The notes: generated from the letters alone by a model not told the origin. Positions 24,882-34,758 are shown, counted from the stretch's first letter. The stretch is DNA of 64,000 bases from an uncultured Mesorhizobium sp. (GCA_937958475.1 CALFXR010000222.1:13346-77345), one strand, 5' to 3'. Made by a program: numbers and translations.

Positions 24882-27218
24882 ATGGCGCGCCTGATGGGCG
24901 CGACCGCCATGGTGTGCCTGCTGGCGCTCGGCACGGTGACCGTCCCGACCGCCGCGCAGGATCTGGAAGCCTTCGCCGAGGACATCTCGCGCGACGCCCA
25001 GATGCTGATCGAGGCCGATACCCTCGTCTACGACAACGACAACCAGACCGTGACCGCCGTCGGCGGCGTGCAGATCGAGTATGACGGGAACCGTCTCGTC
25101 GCCCAGCGCGTCGCCTATCACCGCAACAGCGGCCGGCTCGTGGCGAGCGGCAATGTGGAGGTCGTCCAGAAGGACGGAACCAAGATCTTCGCCGACGAGA
25201 TCGACGTGACCGACGACTTCCGCGAGGGCTTCGTCAACGCGCTCCGCGTCGAGACCGTCGACAAGACCTACTTCGCCGCCGAAAGCGCCGATCGCAAGGA
25301 TGGCGTGCTGACGACGTTCAACAACGGCGTCTACACGGCCTGCGAGCCCTGCGAGGACCAGCCCGACAAGGCGCCGATCTGGCGAATCAAAGCGCGCAAG
25401 ATCATCTGGAACGGCAAGGAGAAGACGGTCCGCTTCGAGGATTCGCGTTTCGAGTTCTTCGGATTCCCGATCGCTTACCTGCCGGCCTTCGAGGTCGCCG
25501 ATCCCACTGTGAAGCGCAAGAGCGGCTTCCTGATGCCCGGGATCACCTACAAGTCGCAGCTCGGCGTCGGCGTCACGGTCCCCTACTATTTCGCGCTGTC
25601 GCCGACCTACGACCTGACGCTTCAGGGGCGCTACTACAAGCGGCAGGGCTTCCTCGGCGAGGCCGAATGGCGCCAGCGCTTCAACAACGGCCAGTACAAC
25701 CTGAAGATCGCCGGCATCCGCCAGAACGATCCCGATGCCTTTGACCCGAACACGGTCGACCGCGTCAACGGCGTCGACCCGCGGCGCTTCCGGGGCATGA
25801 TCGCCTCGAAGGGCGACTTCACCCTCAATCCGCGCTGGGCGTTCGGCTGGGACGTACTGGTCCAGTCGGACCGCAACTTCTCGCGGACCTACGGCATCGA
25901 CGGCTACAGCGGGCCGATCCACACCTCGCAGGTCTACCTGACCGGGTTGAACGACCGGAATTTCTTCGACCTCCGCGCATACCGATTCCAGGTGCAGGAC
26001 AGTCTGGTGGCGTCCACCCGGAATAGCGAGCAGCCGTGGGTACTGCCCACCTGGGACTATTCGTTCACTCCCGACGAGCCGGTAGCCGGCGGCGAACTCA
26101 ACATCGATTTCAACGCACGGGCGCTTTTCCGCGACGATCTCGACGAGGTGCCATCGCGGCCGTCCGTCCGCGGCGTCGAAGGCACGACCGGCCGCATCAC
26201 CGCGGAAGCGGAGTGGAAACGGACCTTCATCAGCGACGGCGGATTGGTCGTCACCCCGCTCCTCGCCTTCCAGGCGGATTCGACCTTCGTCAACCAGTCC
26301 GCGGCAACGATCGCCGCGATCAACGACATGGCCACCTCGAACGGCGTCGCCGCCGACATCCGTTCGGCCTTCTATCGCTACATGGCGACGATCGGCCTCG
26401 ACCTGCGCTGGCCGGTGCTGTTTTCGTCGACCAGTTCGTCCCACATCCTCGAGCCCGTGGTGCAGGTCTTCGCGCGGCCCAGCGAACTCTATGCCGAGAC
26501 ACTCGGTATTCCCAACGAGGACGCGCAGAGCTTCGTGTTCGACGCCACGACGCTCTTCGAGCGCGACAAGTTCTCCGGCTACGACCGCATCGAGGGTGGC
26601 ACGCGCGCCAATATCGGCTTCCGCTACTCCGGCACCTTCGCCAACGGCTGGACCACGAACGCGCTGTTCGGCCAGTCCTATCACTTGGGCGGCGTGAATT
26701 CGTTCAACTCGCCGGACCTGGTCAACGCCGGCGCCTTCTCCGGCCTCGAGACGGACACGTCCGATTTCGTCGGCCTGGTCGGGTTCGCATCGCCGAACGG
26801 CCTGTCCGGCTCGGTCAGCGCCCGCCTCGACGAGCAGACCTTCGCGGTGCGTCGCGCCGAGGTGAAGGCCGGCTGGAACGGCCAGCCGATATCGCTCTCG
26901 GCGAAGTACGCCTTCATCCAGGCACAACCGCTCTACGGTTATTCGACGGATCGCCACGAAGTGTCCGTCAGGGGCAGTGCGCGTCTTCACGAAAACTGGC
27001 GTGTCTTCGCCTCGGGGACCTACGACCTGCAGAACAAGGTCATGGCCAGGGACGCGTTCGGCTTCTCGTATGACGACGAGTGCTTCTCCTATGCCATGAC
27101 CTACACGGAGAAGCGCAGTTCCGCGACCAGCGAGGCCTCGCAGACGGTCGGCTTCAATCTTTCGTTCCGCACGATCGGCGATTTCGGGACGAATTCGGGG
27201 CTATTCAGCAGGGACTGA
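24882..27218 (+). CDS. lptD: LPS-assembly protein LptD
   Basis: An outer-membrane beta-barrel that inserts LPS into the outer leaflet with LptE. From ATG 24882 the protein has 778 residues: signal peptide (MARLMGATAMVCLLAL to TAAQ), an OstA/LptA-like jellyroll (DTLVYDNDNQTVTAVGGVQI), the conserved CEPC pair region and a large barrel ending in FRTIGDFGTNSGLFSRD. A GTG at 24843 overlapping the lptG stop is also in frame; I prefer ATG 24882 because GAGGGGGG precedes it and the signal peptide begins there. Essential in most Gram-negatives. Confidence 0.93.
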   Translation: MARLMGATAMVCLLALGTVTVPTAAQDLEAFAEDISRDAQMLIEADTLVYDNDNQTVTAVGGVQIEYDGNRLVAQRVAYHRNSGRLVASGNVEVVQKDGTKIFADEIDVTDDFREGFVNALRVETVDKTYFAAESADRKDGVLTTFNNGVYTACEPCEDQPDKAPIWRIKARKIIWNGKEKTVRFEDSRFEFFGFPIAYLPAFEVADPTVKRKSGFLMPGITYKSQLGVGVTVPYYFALSPTYDLTLQGRYYKRQGFLGEAEWRQRFNNGQYNLKIAGIRQNDPDAFDPNTVDRVNGVDPRRFRGMIASKGDFTLNPRWAFGWDVLVQSDRNFSRTYGIDGYSGPIHTSQVYLTGLNDRNFFDLRAYRFQVQDSLVASTRNSEQPWVLPTWDYSFTPDEPVAGGELNIDFNARALFRDDLDEVPSRPSVRGVEGTTGRITAEAEWKRTFISDGGLVVTPLLAFQADSTFVNQSAATIAAINDMATSNGVAADIRSAFYRYMATIGLDLRWPVLFSSTSSSHILEPVVQVFARPSELYAETLGIPNEDAQSFVFDATTLFERDKFSGYDRIEGGTRANIGFRYSGTFANGWTTNALFGQSYHLGGVNSFNSPDLVNAGAFSGLETDTSDFVGLVGFASPNGLSGSVSARLDEQTFAVRRAEVKAGWNGQPISLSAKYAFIQAQPLYGYSTDRHEVSVRGSARLHENWRVFASGTYDLQNKVMARDAFGFSYDDECFSYAMTYTEKRSSATSEASQTVGFNLSFRTIGDFGTNSGLFSRD

Positions 27219-27336
27219 CGCGCCGATCGGCGAGACGGCGCCGGTGCGGCCGCTTGCAGCCGCGTCATCGTTTCGCCAAAGAGGGGCGTCAAGCAGCGAC
27301 CATCGTGCCAGCGCGCCGCAACAGGAAACAAGAAAC

Positions 27337-28275
27337 ATGATCGCGACAAGGAAGCGCTTCGCCGCTGCCGTGTTCACCCTCCTGATCGCAGCCGCCACCC
27401 TGACGGGTGCCCTCCCGGTCGGTCCGGCGGCCGCCAGCGAGATCAAGTACGTCGTCAACGGCATTCCCGTGACGAGCTACGACATCGAGCGGCGTACCGC
27501 GTTTCTCAGGCTCCAGCGCCGAAACGCCGGCGCCAAGCAGGCAGCCGAGGACCTCATCGAGCAGGCGCTGCGCTCCGCCGAGATGAAGCGCGCCCGCGTC
27601 AACATCACCGAGCGGCAGGTGGACGACGCCTATGCCCGCTTCGCCGCCGGCAACAAGCTGAAGCCCGCCCAGATGGACCAGGTGCTGAGCCAGGCAGGCG
27701 TCACCAAGGGTCATTTCAAGGAATTCATCCGCGTGCAGATGGGATGGAGCCAGCTGCTCCAGGCCAAGTACCGCCAGTCGGGCGGGCTCAGCGAGCAGGA
27801 CGTCGTGCGCAAGATGCTGCAGAAGGGCGGCAACAAGCCGACCGCGACCGAATTCATGCTGCAGCAGGTGATCTTCGTCGTACCGGCCGCGGAGCGCAAA
27901 TCGATCCTCGCCAAGCGCAAGCGCGAAGCCGAGGCGATGCGCACCCGCTTCGCCGGCTGCAACCAGACCCGCGAGTTCGCCAAGGGCCTCCTCGACGTTT
28001 CCGTCCGCGACCTCGGCCGCGTCCTGTCGCCCGAACTTCCGCCGGAGTGGGCGGACGCCATCAAGAGCACAAAGCCCGGTGCCGCGACCGCGGCGCGCGA
28101 GACCGATCGCGGCGTCGAGTTCATCGGGGTCTGCAGTTCGCGCGAAGTTTCGGACGATCGCGTCGCGCAGATGGTGTTCCAGAGCGAGGCGGCCAAGGAC
28201 AACGAACAGGCCGACGAGCTGTCGAAGAGCTACACCGAGGAACTGCGCAAGAAGGCGAAGATCGTCCAGCGCTGA
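27337..28275 (+). CDS. SurA-type periplasmic chaperone/peptidylprolyl isomerase
   Basis: A 312-residue exported protein (signal peptide 1-32 ending AAAS). The N-terminal SurA-like part begins EIKYVVNGIPVTSYDIERR and continues with helical chaperone sequence; the segment TEFMLQQVIFVVP to FIGVCSSREV resembles a degenerate parvulin PPIase domain. It would escort barrel proteins such as the upstream LptD through the periplasm. ATG 27337 was chosen because the signal peptide starts there. Position lptD-surA-pdxA-rsmA matches the E. coli order. Confidence 0.85.
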   Translation: MIATRKRFAAAVFTLLIAAATLTGALPVGPAAASEIKYVVNGIPVTSYDIERRTAFLRLQRRNAGAKQAAEDLIEQALRSAEMKRARVNITERQVDDAYARFAAGNKLKPAQMDQVLSQAGVTKGHFKEFIRVQMGWSQLLQAKYRQSGGLSEQDVVRKMLQKGGNKPTATEFMLQQVIFVVPAAERKSILAKRKREAEAMRTRFAGCNQTREFAKGLLDVSVRDLGRVLSPELPPEWADAIKSTKPGAATAARETDRGVEFIGVCSSREVSDDRVAQMVFQSEAAKDNEQADELSKSYTEELRKKAKIVQR

Positions 28276-28283
28276 CGCCTGTC

Positions 28284-29303
28284 GTGCCGCCCGCCGCCGA
28301 ACTTCCGCTCGCGCTGACGACGGGCGATCCCTCCGGGATCGGGCCCGAGATCGCCATCGCCGCGTGGCTGCGCCGCGCCGGGGCCGATGTCCCGCCGTTC
28401 TATCTCCTTTCAGACCCCGATCTCGTGGCGGCGCGGGCTTCGAGTCTCGGCCTGCCGGTCGACATCGAGGTGACGACGCCGGCGCGCACCGCGTCCGTGT
28501 TTTCCGCAACGCTGCCGGTGGTGCCCCTCGCCTCCCGCTTCCTCGATCGACCGGGCCGGCCGGACGCCACGAACGCCGCGGGTATCGTCGAGGCGATCGA
28601 CCGGGCCGTCGACGACGTGTTCTCCGGCGCGGCGGCCGCGGTGGTGACCTGCCCGATCGCCAAGAAGCCGCTCTACGACGCCGGCTTCGGCTTCCCCGGC
28701 CACACCGAATACCTCGCCGACCTCGCCGGCCGCCGGCTGGGCCGCGAAATCCTGCCGGTGATGATGCTGGCCGGACCGGACCTGCGCGCGGTCCCGGTGA
28801 CGATCCACGTGCCGCTGTCGCGCGTTCCGGACCTGCTTACGGAAGAGCTGATCGTGCGCACCGGGGAGATCGTGGCCGCCGAATTGGCCGCGCGCTTCGC
28901 CATCGCCTCGCCGCGGCTGGCCCTCGCCGGGCTCAATCCCCATGCCGGCGAAGGCGGTGCCATGGGTGACGAGGACGAGAGGATCGTGCGGCCGGCCGTC
29001 GAGCGCCTGCGCGCCGCCGGCATCGACGCCGTCGGCCCCCTGCCCGCGGACACGATGTTCCATCCGCGCGCCCGCGCCCGCTACGACGCCGCGCTGTGCA
29101 TGTACCACGACCAGGCGCTGATCCCGGCCAAGACGCTCGCCTTCGACGAGGCGGTCAACGTCACGCTCGGCCTGCCCTTCGTGCGTACCTCGCCCGACCA
29201 CGGCACCGCCTTCGACATCGCCGGCAAGGGACTTGCGCGCCCCGACAGCCTGGTCGCCGCGCTGAAGCTCGCCCGCATGATGACCGCCGGACGTCCGTCA
29301 TGA
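28284..29303 (+). CDS. pdxA: 4-hydroxythreonine-4-phosphate dehydrogenase
   Basis: A 339-residue cytosolic NAD-dependent enzyme of pyridoxal 5'-phosphate synthesis. Diagnostic segments are ALTTGDPSGIGPEI at the N-terminus, the metal-ligand histidines in PGHTEYLADL and NPHAGEGG, and MYHDQALIPAKTL. The frame starts at GTG 28284, eight bases after the surA-like stop, the only start that keeps TTGDPSG near the N-terminus. Its stop overlaps the rsmA ATG. Confidence 0.95.
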   Translation: MPPAAELPLALTTGDPSGIGPEIAIAAWLRRAGADVPPFYLLSDPDLVAARASSLGLPVDIEVTTPARTASVFSATLPVVPLASRFLDRPGRPDATNAAGIVEAIDRAVDDVFSGAAAAVVTCPIAKKPLYDAGFGFPGHTEYLADLAGRRLGREILPVMMLAGPDLRAVPVTIHVPLSRVPDLLTEELIVRTGEIVAAELAARFAIASPRLALAGLNPHAGEGGAMGDEDERIVRPAVERLRAAGIDAVGPLPADTMFHPRARARYDAALCMYHDQALIPAKTLAFDEAVNVTLGLPFVRTSPDHGTAFDIAGKGLARPDSLVAALKLARMMTAGRPS

Positions 29304-30124
29304 GCGCCGACGGGCTGCCGCCGCTTCGCGAGGTCATCCAGCGTCACGGGCTGGCGGCGAAGAAGGCGCTCGGGCAGAACTTCCTGCTCGACCTCAACCT
29401 GACCGGCAAGATCGCCCGCGCTTCCGGGCCGCTGGAGGGCGCGACCGTCATCGAGGTCGGGCCCGGTCCCGGCGGGCTCACCCGCGCGCTTCTGATGCAC
29501 GGCGCGGCGCGGGTCGTGGCGATCGAGCGCGACGAGCGCTGCCTTGAGGCGCTGGCCGGGATCGCCGAGCGCTATCCCGGGCGGCTGGAGGTGATCCCCG
29601 GCGACGCGCTGAAGACCGATTTCGCCGCGCTGGCGGCCGGCAATGCGGTCAGGATCATCGCCAATCTGCCCTACAACATCGGCACCGAACTCCTCGTCCG
29701 CTGGCTGACGACCAGGGACTGGCCACCCTTCTGGTCGTCGATGACGCTGATGTTCCAGCGCGAAGTGGCCGAGCGCATCGTCGCGGCTCCGGGAAGCCCT
29801 TCCTATGGCCGCCTGGGCGTCCTCGCCGGATGGCGCACCGAGGCGCGCATCGCCTTCGACGTTCCGCCGCAGGCCTTCACGCCGCCGCCCAAGGTGACGT
29901 CGTCCGTCGTCCATCTGCTGCCGCGCGCGGCGCCGCTGCCGGCCGACCTGAAGACCCTGGAACGCGTCACCGAAGCCGCCTTCGGCCAGCGTCGCAAGAT
30001 GCTGCGACAGAGCCTGAAGTCGCTCGGCGGCGAGGCGCTTCTGGAGAAGGCGGGCATCGACGGCACGCGCCGGGCGGAGACGCTGACGGTCGAGGAATTC
30101 GCGCGGCTGGCCCGCGCGATCTGA
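29300..30124 (+). CDS. rsmA: 16S rRNA (adenine1518/1519-N6)-dimethyltransferase
   Basis: A 274-residue KsgA/RsmA that dimethylates two adjacent adenosines in helix 45 of 16S rRNA during small-subunit maturation. The SAM site EVGPGPGGLTRALL and catalytic NLPYNI are intact; KKALGQNFLLD is the conserved N-terminal stretch. It overlaps pdxA by four bases and ends five bases before the convergent gmk. Confidence 0.97.
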   Translation: MSADGLPPLREVIQRHGLAAKKALGQNFLLDLNLTGKIARASGPLEGATVIEVGPGPGGLTRALLMHGAARVVAIERDERCLEALAGIAERYPGRLEVIPGDALKTDFAALAAGNAVRIIANLPYNIGTELLVRWLTTRDWPPFWSSMTLMFQREVAERIVAAPGSPSYGRLGVLAGWRTEARIAFDVPPQAFTPPPKVTSSVVHLLPRAAPLPADLKTLERVTEAAFGQRRKMLRQSLKSLGGEALLEKAGIDGTRRAETLTVEEFARLARAI

Positions 30125-30129
30125 ACGGC

Positions 30130-30786
30130 CTAGCCGGTCTTTTCGTCGAGCAGGCCGGAGACGAACTCGAACAGGCCCGGATTGCGGTCGCGGCGCAGGC
30201 GTTCGGCGGCGACGATGGCGCGCACCTGGCCGAAAGCCTGATCGAGGTCGCGGTTGACGACGACGTAGTCGTACTCGCGCCAGTGCTCGATCTCGTTGCG
30301 CGCATTGGCCAGCCGCGTTTCGATGGTGGCGGCCGAATCCTCGGCGCGGCGCTGCAGCCTCGCCCTCAGTTCCGTCATCGATGGCGGCAGGATAAAGACC
30401 GAGACGATGTCGCCGCGGATCTTCTCGCGCAGCTGCTGCGCGCCCTGCCAGTCGATATCGAACAGCATGTCGCGGCCCTCGGCCATCGCCTGCTCGGCGG
30501 GGGCGCGCGGCGTCGCATAGAAATTGCCGTGCACCTCGGCCCACTCGAGCAACTGGTCGCTGTCGCGCAGCACCTCGAACTCGCGGCCCGTGCGGAAATG
30601 GTAGTGGACGCCCTCGATCTCGCTCGGGCGGCGCGGCCGCGTCGTGACGCTGACCGACAGTTCGAAGCCGTGATCGTTTTCAAGCAGGTTGCGGGCGATG
30701 GTCGACTTGCCCGCGCCAGAGGGCGAGGACAGGACCAGCATGAGGCCGCGCCGCCTGATGGCCAGCGGTGCGCGCGTGTCGGTCAT
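30130..30786 (-). CDS. gmk: Guanylate kinase
   Basis: A 218-residue enzyme phosphorylating GMP to GDP. The P-loop is SSPSGAGKSTIAR, the GMP-binding motif TTRPRRPSEIEGVHYHF, and DIDWQGAQQLR and the LID-region arginines follow. Last gene of the fabF-mltG-yicC-gmk run on the minus strand; three bases separate it from yicC. Confidence 0.96.
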   Translation of the reverse strand: MTDTRAPLAIRRRGLMLVLSSPSGAGKSTIARNLLENDHGFELSVSVTTRPRRPSEIEGVHYHFRTGREFEVLRDSDQLLEWAEVHGNFYATPRAPAEQAMAEGRDMLFDIDWQGAQQLREKIRGDIVSVFILPPSMTELRARLQRRAEDSAATIETRLANARNEIEHWREYDYVVVNRDLDQAFGQVRAIVAAERLRRDRNPGLFEFVSGLLDEKTG

Positions 30787-30789
30787 GCC

Positions 30790-31677
30790 CTACTCCAGAT
30801 TCTGGACCTGCTCGCGGAACTGATCGACGACGGCCTTCAATTCGAGGCCGATACCGGTCACCGAGGCAGCGTTCGATTTCGAACACAACGTATTCGATTC
30901 GCGGTTGAATTCCTGCGAGAGAAAATCGAGCTTGCGGCCGACCGCGCCGCCCGCCGCGATGAGGCCTCGCGCGGCGGCGACATGTGTCTTCAGCCGGTCG
31001 ATCTCCTCGCGAATGTCGGCCTTGGTCGCCATGAATGCGGCCTCCTGGTGCAGCCGCGCCTCGTCGAGGCCGGAGGCGGCGTCCATCAGCAGGCGGACCT
31101 GCTCGGCGATCTTCTGGCGAATCATCGCCGGCTCGCGCGAGGGATCCGCCTCCGCGGCGAGCGTCAGTCCGGCGATCCGGTCGAGATGGCCCACAAGGAC
31201 CGCCGAGAGCGCCTCGCCCTCGCGCCGGCGGGCATCTTCCAGTCCACCCAGCGCATCGTCGAGCGCGGCCATTATCGCGGCGTCGAGCGGCGCACGCTCC
31301 TCGTCCGTCTCGATCGTCTCGGGCGTCTCCAGCACCCCGCGAAGGGCGAGGAGACCGTCGGCCGAGGCGCGCGCCACGCCGAACTGCTCCTCGAGCCGCC
31401 TGGCCAGCCCCGCGATGTCCTTCAGGAAGGCCTCGTTGATCACCGGCTGAGCCTGGACCCCGGTGCGCGCGACGGTGAGCACGGCCTGGATGTTGCCCCG
31501 GGAGAACCGCTTCTGCACGGCCTGACGCCCCACCGGCTCGAGCCGCTCGAAACCGGGCGGGAGGCGCAGGCGCGTCTCGATGGACTTGCCGTTGACGGAC
31601 TTCACCTCCCAGGCGATCGCCGCGCCCTCGTGCGTGGCGACCGCGCGCGCGAAACCCGTCATGCTCTGCAAGGCCAT
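30790..31677 (-). CDS. yicC: YicC family endoribonuclease
   Basis: A 295-residue protein of the YicC/YloC family, shown in E. coli to be an endoribonuclease acting on small RNAs. The N-terminus MALQSMTGFARA and the C-terminal DUF1732 block (DIREEIDRLKTHVAAARGL, FLSQEFNRESNTLCSKS) are both typical. I chose ATG 31677; the frame stays open further into the mltG end. Adjacent to gmk, a very conserved pairing. Confidence 0.92.
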   Translation of the reverse strand: MALQSMTGFARAVATHEGAAIAWEVKSVNGKSIETRLRLPPGFERLEPVGRQAVQKRFSRGNIQAVLTVARTGVQAQPVINEAFLKDIAGLARRLEEQFGVARASADGLLALRGVLETPETIETDEERAPLDAAIMAALDDALGGLEDARRREGEALSAVLVGHLDRIAGLTLAAEADPSREPAMIRQKIAEQVRLLMDAASGLDEARLHQEAAFMATKADIREEIDRLKTHVAAARGLIAAGGAVGRKLDFLSQEFNRESNTLCSKSNAASVTGIGLELKAVVDQFREQVQNLE

Positions 31678-31703
31678 GCCCGCCCCTTCCGCGACGACGT
31701 CGC

Positions 31704-32891
31704 CTATTGCGCGGTTCCGCTCGCCGCGCCGTTGCCGGCCGCGGCCGCCTTCGCCGCCTCTTCGGCCCGCTTCTTCTCCAGTGCGCGCCAGCGCGCGACG
31801 TTCTCGTTGTGCTCGTCGAGCGTCGAGGCGAAAGCGTGGCCCCCGGTGCCGTCGGCCACGAAGTAGAGCTCGTTGGTTTCCGACGGATTGGCCACCGCCT
31901 CGAGCGCCGCGCGGCCCGGATTGGCGATCGGCGTCGGCGGCAGCCCGTCGATGATGTACGTGTTGTAGGGCGTCGGCTTGTCGATGTCGGACTGGTAGAT
32001 CGGGCGGTCGGCAGGTTTGCCCTTGCCGCCGAACAGTCCGTAGATGATCGTCGGATCCGACTGCAGCCGCATCCCCTTCTTCAGCCGGTTCATGAAGACG
32101 GCGGCGACCCGCGAGCGCTCGTCGCCCCTGCCGGTTTCCTTCTCCACGATCGAGGCGAGCGTGACAAATTCGTTGACATCGGCGATCGGCAGGTCGTCCC
32201 GACGCCGTGCCCACACGTCTTCGATGAGCTTCTTCTGCTGGGCCAGCATGCGATCGATGACCTGCTGGCGCTTGGTGCCGCGGGTGAAGCGCTGCGTGTC
32301 CGCCGCGAGCGAGCCCTCCGCCGGCATCTCGGCGGGCATCTCGCCTTCCAGCGCTTCGTGTTCGGCGATCCGCTGGAACGCCTGCTCGACCGTGATGCCT
32401 TCGGGAACGGTCAGCGAATAGAGAACCGACTTGCCGCTCTTCAGCAACTCCATGATGTCGTGCATGGAAGCCTGCGGCTTGATCTCGTACTCCCCGGCCT
32501 TGAGCTTGCCGTCGTTGCCGTAGGCCCGCAGGCCGATCTGGAAGATACGCGCGTCGCTGATCAGGCCGCGGCGCTGGAGAAGCTGCGCGATTTCCTGGAC
32601 GCCGGTGTTGGGCTTGACGAGGACCGTGCTGATGGTCTGCGTGGGCCCGGGGGCCTCGAACACCGTCTTGCCGTACCAGACCGTGGCGCCGCCTGCCAGG
32701 ACGAGAAGCACCACCGCCGACATCAGGAAGTTGAGGAAGACGACGAACTGGTTGCGCGACTGCCGCGAGCGCCGCGGCGGCGGCACGCCTTGTTCGGGAC
32801 GAAGCGCTTCCGAAGCAGATTTGGGCACGATCGGGCTTGGCGGATTCGTGCGCCGTCCGAAATCTCCGGGGATCGGTGGTGTGTCGGTCAT
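31704..32891 (-). CDS. mltG: Endolytic murein transglycosylase MltG
   Basis: A 395-residue inner-membrane enzyme that cleaves nascent glycan strands and so limits their length. A Pro-rich cytoplasmic N-terminus precedes a single membrane helix (FLNFLMSAVVLLVLAGGA, about residues 52-70), then the LysM-like and YceG catalytic domain. The catalytic Glu is in ASIVEKETG, and GMRLQSDPTIIYG and YNTYIIDGLPPTPIANPG are hallmark segments. A low-complexity Ala/Lys tail ends the protein. Confidence 0.95.
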   Translation of the reverse strand: MTDTPPIPGDFGRRTNPPSPIVPKSASEALRPEQGVPPPRRSRQSRNQFVVFLNFLMSAVVLLVLAGGATVWYGKTVFEAPGPTQTISTVLVKPNTGVQEIAQLLQRRGLISDARIFQIGLRAYGNDGKLKAGEYEIKPQASMHDIMELLKSGKSVLYSLTVPEGITVEQAFQRIAEHEALEGEMPAEMPAEGSLAADTQRFTRGTKRQQVIDRMLAQQKKLIEDVWARRRDDLPIADVNEFVTLASIVEKETGRGDERSRVAAVFMNRLKKGMRLQSDPTIIYGLFGGKGKPADRPIYQSDIDKPTPYNTYIIDGLPPTPIANPGRAALEAVANPSETNELYFVADGTGGHAFASTLDEHNENVARWRALEKKRAEEAAKAAAAGNGAASGTAQ

Positions 32892-33007
32892 CGCGCCTCG
32901 GCCCTGTCCGTCCTGTCTGCGTCGGGCGCCGAGACTAGGCCCGAATATGGCGAAATTCGCAGCGGCAGCCGAAGCCGTCCACGGCTACAGCATGTGCCCT
33001 GCATCGG

Positions 33008-34270
33008 CTAGCCGGCGTAGCGCCGGAAGACCAGCGACGCGTTGGTGCCGCCGAAACCGAAGGAATTGGAGAGCGCGACGTCGATGCGGCGCCGGCGCGG
33101 CGTGTTCGGCACGAGGTCGATCGGGGTATCGCGCTCCGGATTGTCGAGGTTGATCGTCGCCGGCGCGACGTTGTCGCGGATGGCGAGAATCGAGAAGATC
33201 GCCTCGGCGGCGCCGGCGGCGCCGAGCAGGTGGCCGATCGACGACTTGGTCGACGACATGGAGATGCTCGAGGCCGCGCTACCGGCGAGGCGTTCGACCG
33301 CGCCGAGCTCGATCGTGTCGGCCATGGTCGAGGTACCGTGGGCGTTGATGTAGTCGACGTCCGCGGGCGTCAGGCCGGCCCGCTTCAGCGCCGCGCTCAT
33401 GCAGCGGAAGGCGCCGTCGCCGTCCTCGGCCGGCGCCGTGATGTGGTAGGCGTCGCCGCTGAGGCCGTAGCCTATCACCTCGGCGTAGATCTTCGCGCCC
33501 CTCGCCTGTGCGTGTTCGAGCGCCTCGAGGACGACCACGCCGGCGCCTTCGCCCATGACGAAGCCGTCGCGGTCGCGGTCATAGGGGCGCGACGCCTTCT
33601 CGGGCGTGTCGTTTCGCTCAGTGGACAGCGCCCGGCAGGCGGCGAATCCGGCAAGCGAAAGGCGGTCGATCGGCGATTCCGTGCCGCCGGCGAGCATGAC
33701 GTCGGCATCGCCGAACATGATCAGGCGGGCAGCGTCGCCGATGGCGTGGGCACCGGTCGAGCACGCAGTGACCACCGCGTGATTCGGGCCCTTCAGCCCG
33801 TGGCGGATCGAAACCTGGCCGGAGACGAGGTTGATGATGTTGCCGGGGATGAAGAACGGGCTGATTCGGCGAGGGCCGCGCTGTTCGAGGATCAGCGCGT
33901 TCTCGGCGATGCCGGAGATACCGCCGATGCCGGAGCCGATCATGACGCCGGTGGCGCAGCGCTCTTCCTCGGTCCGAGGCTTCCAACCGGAATCGGCGAG
34001 CGCCTCGTCGGCGGCCGCGATCCCGTACAGGATGAAGTCGCCGATCTTGCGCAGTTCCTTCGGTTCCAGCACCGATTCAGGGTTGAACGTGCTGTTGGAA
34101 CCATCGCCGCGCGGAATGATGTGGGCGATCTTGGCGGGAAGGTCACCGACTTCGAATTCGGTGATGCGCCGACAGGCGCTGCGCCCCGTAAGAAGCTCCC
34201 GCCATCCGTGCTCGAAACCGACACCGAACGGAGAGAGAAGACCCAAGCCGGTCACGACGACGCGTCTCAT
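33008..34270 (-). CDS. fabF: Beta-ketoacyl-ACP synthase II
   Basis: A 420-residue condensing enzyme elongating acyl-ACP with malonyl-ACP. The Cys-His-His triad is complete: Cys170 in VTACSTGAHA, His in NAHGTST and His in SIGHLLGAAG; the GFGGTNAS loop closes the C-terminus. It lies 39 bases after acpP, the usual acpP-fabF order, and begins the run toward mltG. Confidence 0.97.
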   Translation of the reverse strand: MRRVVVTGLGLLSPFGVGFEHGWRELLTGRSACRRITEFEVGDLPAKIAHIIPRGDGSNSTFNPESVLEPKELRKIGDFILYGIAAADEALADSGWKPRTEEERCATGVMIGSGIGGISGIAENALILEQRGPRRISPFFIPGNIINLVSGQVSIRHGLKGPNHAVVTACSTGAHAIGDAARLIMFGDADVMLAGGTESPIDRLSLAGFAACRALSTERNDTPEKASRPYDRDRDGFVMGEGAGVVVLEALEHAQARGAKIYAEVIGYGLSGDAYHITAPAEDGDGAFRCMSAALKRAGLTPADVDYINAHGTSTMADTIELGAVERLAGSAASSISMSSTKSSIGHLLGAAGAAEAIFSILAIRDNVAPATINLDNPERDTPIDLVPNTPRRRRIDVALSNSFGFGGTNASLVFRRYAG

Positions 34271-34309
34271 GGTCGAACCCTCCCCGACAGTTCCGGCGTT
34301 ACGGCAGGA

Positions 34310-34546
34310 TCAGGCAGACGCCTTGTCGATGTACTTGACGGCGTCGCCGACCGTCAGGATCGTCTCGGCCGCGTCGTCCGGGATCTCGACCCCGAACTCT
34401 TCCTCGAAAGCCATCACGAGCTCGACCGTGTCGAGGCTGTCTGCGCCGAGGTCGTCGATGAAGCTCGCGGCCTCCGTGACCTTGTCGGCGTCGACGCCAA
34501 GATGCTCGACAACGATCTTCTTGACCCGTTCTGCGGTATCGCTCAT
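34310..34546 (-). CDS. acpP: Acyl carrier protein
   Basis: A 78-residue acidic four-helix carrier. Ser37 in the GADSLDTVE motif receives 4'-phosphopantetheine. It supplies fatty-acid synthesis and, in this lineage, lipid A precursors. It is flanked by fabG and fabF; a hairpin lies in its leader. Confidence 0.97.
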   Translation of the reverse strand: MSDTAERVKKIVVEHLGVDADKVTEAASFIDDLGADSLDTVELVMAFEEEFGVEIPDDAAETILTVGDAVKYIDKASA

Positions 34547-34582
34547 GTGGGCATCCTCGTCTTCTGGAATTGTCTGCCTTCG

Positions 34583-34604
34583 TTAGCGGCCCGATTGCCG
34601 CTAA
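34583..34604 (-). promoter_or_regulatory. Hairpin in the acpP leader
   Basis: TTAGCGGC (34583-34590) is perfectly inverted at 34597-34604 with a 6-base loop, 37 bases upstream of the acpP start. The 212-base fabG-acpP spacer is long for an operon, so this could be an attenuator or part of an internal promoter or terminator for fabG. No clear U-tract on the minus strand. Confidence 0.4.
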
Positions 34605-34758
34605 TCAAGCTGAAAAGATGAACCGGAACGGCCGGACGAACGCTTGGCTCCGCCACCGTTTGGGGGCCGCATTACACGAATTCGCGACCCTGTCCAAGGC
34701 GAAAACGCCCCTTTCCTCCGCGTTACCGCGCCGCGACCGGCGACGGCCGCGAACGGCG

